Assembly: GCA_902801205.1 (NCBI GenBank)
Contig: CADCHE010000001.1
Coordinates: 226,744 to 290,743 of the forward strand
Source: an uncultured Bacteroidia bacterium
GTDB lineage: Bacteria; Bacteroidota; Bacteroidia; Bacteroidales; UBA932
Direction of reading: 5' to 3'
Length of the DNA: 64,000 nt
Shown: positions 62,264 to 64,000 of the stretch, in pieces
Layout of the letters: each line of letters opens with the position of its first letter
Numbering within the stretch: the first letter of the stretch is position 1
The notes under the pieces: model-generated
Seen by the model: only the letters and a program-made list of their open reading frames with translations
The model's database searches: none
What the model was told of the DNA's origin: nothing
Made by a program: the position numbers and the translations under genes

Positions 62264-63670
62264 ATGATACAGAAGCCATCGATCCCGAAAGGGACGCGGG
62301 ATTTCGGTCCGCAGGAGACCGCCGCGAGGAACTATATTTTCGATACGATCAAGTCCGTGTTCCGCCTGTACGGCTATGCGCAGATCGAGACGCCCGCCAT
62401 GGAAAACCTTTCCACCCTGCTGGGCAAGTATGGAGAGGAGGGGGACAAGCTCCTTTTCCGCGTGCTCAATTCGGGAGACTGCTTCTCCAAGGTGAACCTG
62501 CCTGACTACATTACGGAAGAGGGCGTGAACAGCCTCGCCTTGTCGCAGAAGGTCTGCGAGAAGGGCCTCCGTTACGACCTTACCGTCCCGTTCGCCCGGT
62601 TTGTCGTCCAGCACCAGAGCGAATTGTCCTTCCCTTTCAAACGGTTCCAGATCCAGCCCGTCTGGCGGGCTGACCGGCCGCAGAAGGGCCGTTACCGCGA
62701 GTTCTGGCAGTGTGATGCCGACGTAATCGGCAGCCGCTCCCAGCTGAACGAATTGGAACTGGTTCAGATTGTGGACGCTGTCTTCTCCCGGCTGAAGGTC
62801 CGGGTCGGCGTGCGGATCAACAACCGGAAGGTCCTGACGGGCTTCGCACAGATCGCGGGGGCTCCGGACAAGGTCGTCGACATCACCGTCGCCATCGACA
62901 AACTGGACAAGATCGGACTGGATGCCGTCAAGGAGGAAATGCGCCAGAAGGGGCTGACGGAGAGCGGGATCGCCGTGATCGAGCAGATCCTCTCGCTGCG
63001 CGGTACCGTGGCGGAGAAGATCGCCGCGATGCGTACGCTCTTCAGTGGCGGTTCGGCCTCTGGCATCACTTCCGAGACGGGACTGCTCGGCTTGGACGAA
63101 CTGGACGAACTGTTCGCCCTGGTGGCGTCGGCCGGTGTTTCCTGCCCGGTGGACATGGATCTTTCCCTGGCCCGCGGCCTGAATTATTACACGGGAGCGA
63201 TCTTCGAGGTGAAAGCGCTCGATTTCCAGATCGGAAGTATCTGTGGCGGTGGCCGTTACGATAACCTTACCGGCATCTTCGGCCTGCCGGACATGTCCGG
63301 TGTGGGCATTTCTTTCGGTGCAGACCGCATCTACGATGTCCTTTGCGGGCTCGATGCGTTCCCGAAAGACCTGCGCACGGCGACGACGCTTTTGTTTGCG
63401 AATATGGGGCCGGCTGAGATGCGGTATATCCTTCCCGTGGCGGCTTGCCTGCGTGCGGAGGGCGTCAGCGTGGAAATCTACCCCGAGGCGGTCAAGCTCA
63501 AGAAGCAGTTCGATTACGCCGACCGGAAAGCCATCCCGTTCCTGTCGATCACCGGAGAAAGTGAGGCTGCGTCCGGGCAGGTCAACCTGAAGGACCTCCG
63601 GAGCGGTGTGCAGCAGGCTTTTGATAAGGAAGATGTGGCTGGCATGGCCGCCTTCTTGCGTCAGGGTTGA
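62264..63670 (+). CDS. hisS: Histidyl-tRNA synthetase
   Basis: 468 aa from ATG 62264 ([16 protein letters not shown]). Class II features: the HisRS N-terminal [21 protein letters not shown], the motif 2 region [20 protein letters not shown] and the His-binding [12 protein letters not shown], plus a C-terminal anticodon domain. Charges tRNA-His. The start was chosen downstream of the -7 box. Monocistronic; the initiator tRNA unit follows. Confidence 0.97.
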   Translation: MIQKPSIPKGTRDFGPQETAARNYIFDTIKSVFRLYGYAQIETPAMENLSTLLGKYGEEGDKLLFRVLNSGDCFSKVNLPDYITEEGVNSLALSQKVCEKGLRYDLTVPFARFVVQHQSELSFPFKRFQIQPVWRADRPQKGRYREFWQCDADVIGSRSQLNELELVQIVDAVFSRLKVRVGVRINNRKVLTGFAQIAGAPDKVVDITVAIDKLDKIGLDAVKEEMRQKGLTESGIAVIEQILSLRGTVAEKIAAMRTLFSGGSASGITSETGLLGLDELDELFALVASAGVSCPVDMDLSLARGLNYYTGAIFEVKALDFQIGSICGGGRYDNLTGIFGLPDMSGVGISFGADRIYDVLCGLDAFPKDLRTATTLLFANMGPAEMRYILPVAACLRAEGVSVEIYPEAVKLKKQFDYADRKAIPFLSITGESEAASGQVNLKDLRSGVQQAFDKEDVAGMAAFLRQG

Positions 63671-63677
63671 AAAAAAA

Positions 63678-63708
63678 TTTGTGGATTCCGGAGAAATGCG
63701 TATCTTTG
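63678..63708 (+). promoter_or_regulatory. Promoter of the initiator tRNA gene
   Basis: TTTG (63678-63681), a 19-nt spacer and TATCTTTG (63701-63708): a complete consensus promoter ending 13 nt before the tRNA. Confidence 0.85.
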
Positions 63709-63721
63709 CAGTCCCAAACAC

Positions 63722-63794
<73 letters not shown>

Positions 63795-63796
63795 CT

Positions 63797-63829
63797 AAAC
63801 AGGACATTTCTTCGGAAGTGTCCTGTTTT
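63797..63829 (+). terminator. Intrinsic terminator after tRNA-fMet
   Basis: A 14-bp stem (arms AAACAGGACATTTC and GAAGTGTCCTGTTT, one G-U pair) is closed by a C(TTCG)G tetraloop and ends in a short T-run. It begins 3 nt after the tRNA. Confidence 0.85.
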
Positions 63830-63905
63830 CGTGTCTACGCCATTGCAGAACCTTTATTCTGAGTTCGAAATCCGCCTTTGGACAGGCAGTTTCCCGAAAA
63901 CAGAC

Positions 63906-63913
63906 TATATTTG
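63906..63913 (+). promoter_or_regulatory. -7 promoter box for the last gene
   Basis: TATATTTG, a perfect match, 21 nt before the ATG at 63935. Confidence 0.7.
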
Positions 63914-63934
63914 AACCCGTAATAAGGGCTTATT

Positions 63935-64000
63935 ATGAAACGGATATTGTTTGCTTTTCTTATCGTGCTTTTCGGAATTACTTCAGGCTTGAATGCTCAG
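63935..64000 (+). CDS. N-terminus of a secreted protein (cut by window end)
   Basis: 22 codons reading MKRILFAFLIVLFGITSGLNAQ run to the window edge. This is a signal peptide ending at an AQ-type cleavage site as seen in other exported proteins of this window. The mature protein is outside the window, so function is unknown. Confidence 0.75.
   Translation, partial: MKRILFAFLIVLFGITSGLNAQ

Overview
This is a 64-kb window of a high-GC Bacteroidales-type chromosome. Three things point to Bacteroidetes. First, perfect or near-perfect TAnnTTTG promoter boxes, several with a TTTG about 19-20 nt upstream, sit before most operons. Second, the gene content is typical: an OMP beta-barrel/TonB-receptor-like protein, SufB-SufC-SufD, lpxD-lpxC-lpxA, a DUF3078 protein, a FadL-like porin, a DoxX/MauE BT_3928-like protein and an archaeal-type ProS. 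Third, outer-membrane lipoproteins are abundant. A high-GC gut lineage (Rikenellaceae- or Cryptobacteroides-like) is possible, but I cannot assign it below order. Almost everything is core chromosome, densely packed, with many 4-bp ATGA overlaps.

Layout. 1-1971: 3' end of an outer-membrane beta-barrel gene. 1972-7691 (minus): operon engB-prs-88 aa Cys-rich protein-der-LysE exporter-PASTA protein-rluD. 7771-9308: xseA-xseB. 9289-10764 (minus): S41 protease lipoprotein. 10808-13590: an AT-rich accessory island with three unfamiliar genes and gene debris. 13621-15893: murI, pncB. 15898-23678 (minus): RND efflux operon acrA-acrB-tolC-like followed by pbpC, with a 10+10 bp palindrome in front. 23744-29436 (minus): sufB-pnuC-sufC-sufD-ispE-nudix-ksgA. 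29509-35759: aroC, then a four-gene cassette (SSF symporter, FAD oxidoreductase, AraB-like kinase, secreted EEP hydrolase). 35766-38785 (minus): aroB and a fused aroD-aroA. 38834-39640 (minus): amidotransferase lipoprotein. 40045-41319: gltS. 41326-42192 (minus): folP. 42258-44733: pncA-tmk-MauE-like. 44730-49416 (minus): rimP-nusA-infB behind a leader with a terminator-like hairpin. 49613-53115: lpxD, lpxC, lpxA, wbqC-like. 53112-56174 (minus): FadL-like porin and a Tyr/Trp/Gly- and Ser/Arg-rich lipoprotein. 56365-60357: proS, DUF3078, tilS. 60350-62176 (minus): sppA. 62264-63670: hisS. 63722-63794: initiator tRNA-Met with its own promoter and terminator. 63935-end: start of a secreted protein.

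Functional themes are translation and ribosome biogenesis (infB, nusA, rimP, der, engB, ksgA, rluD, proS, hisS, tilS, tRNA-fMet), envelope building (lpxD/C/A, pbpC, murI, porins), the shikimate pathway (aroB, aroDA, aroC), NAD salvage (pncB, pnuC, pncA), Fe-S assembly and drug efflux. The points most worth a second look are the AT-rich island with a possible toxin tail beside a putative immunity gene, the transport/oxidation/kinase cassette, the attenuator-like rimP leader, the AroD-AroA fusion, the LpxC lacking FabZ, and the near-zero spacing at all eight convergent gene pairs.
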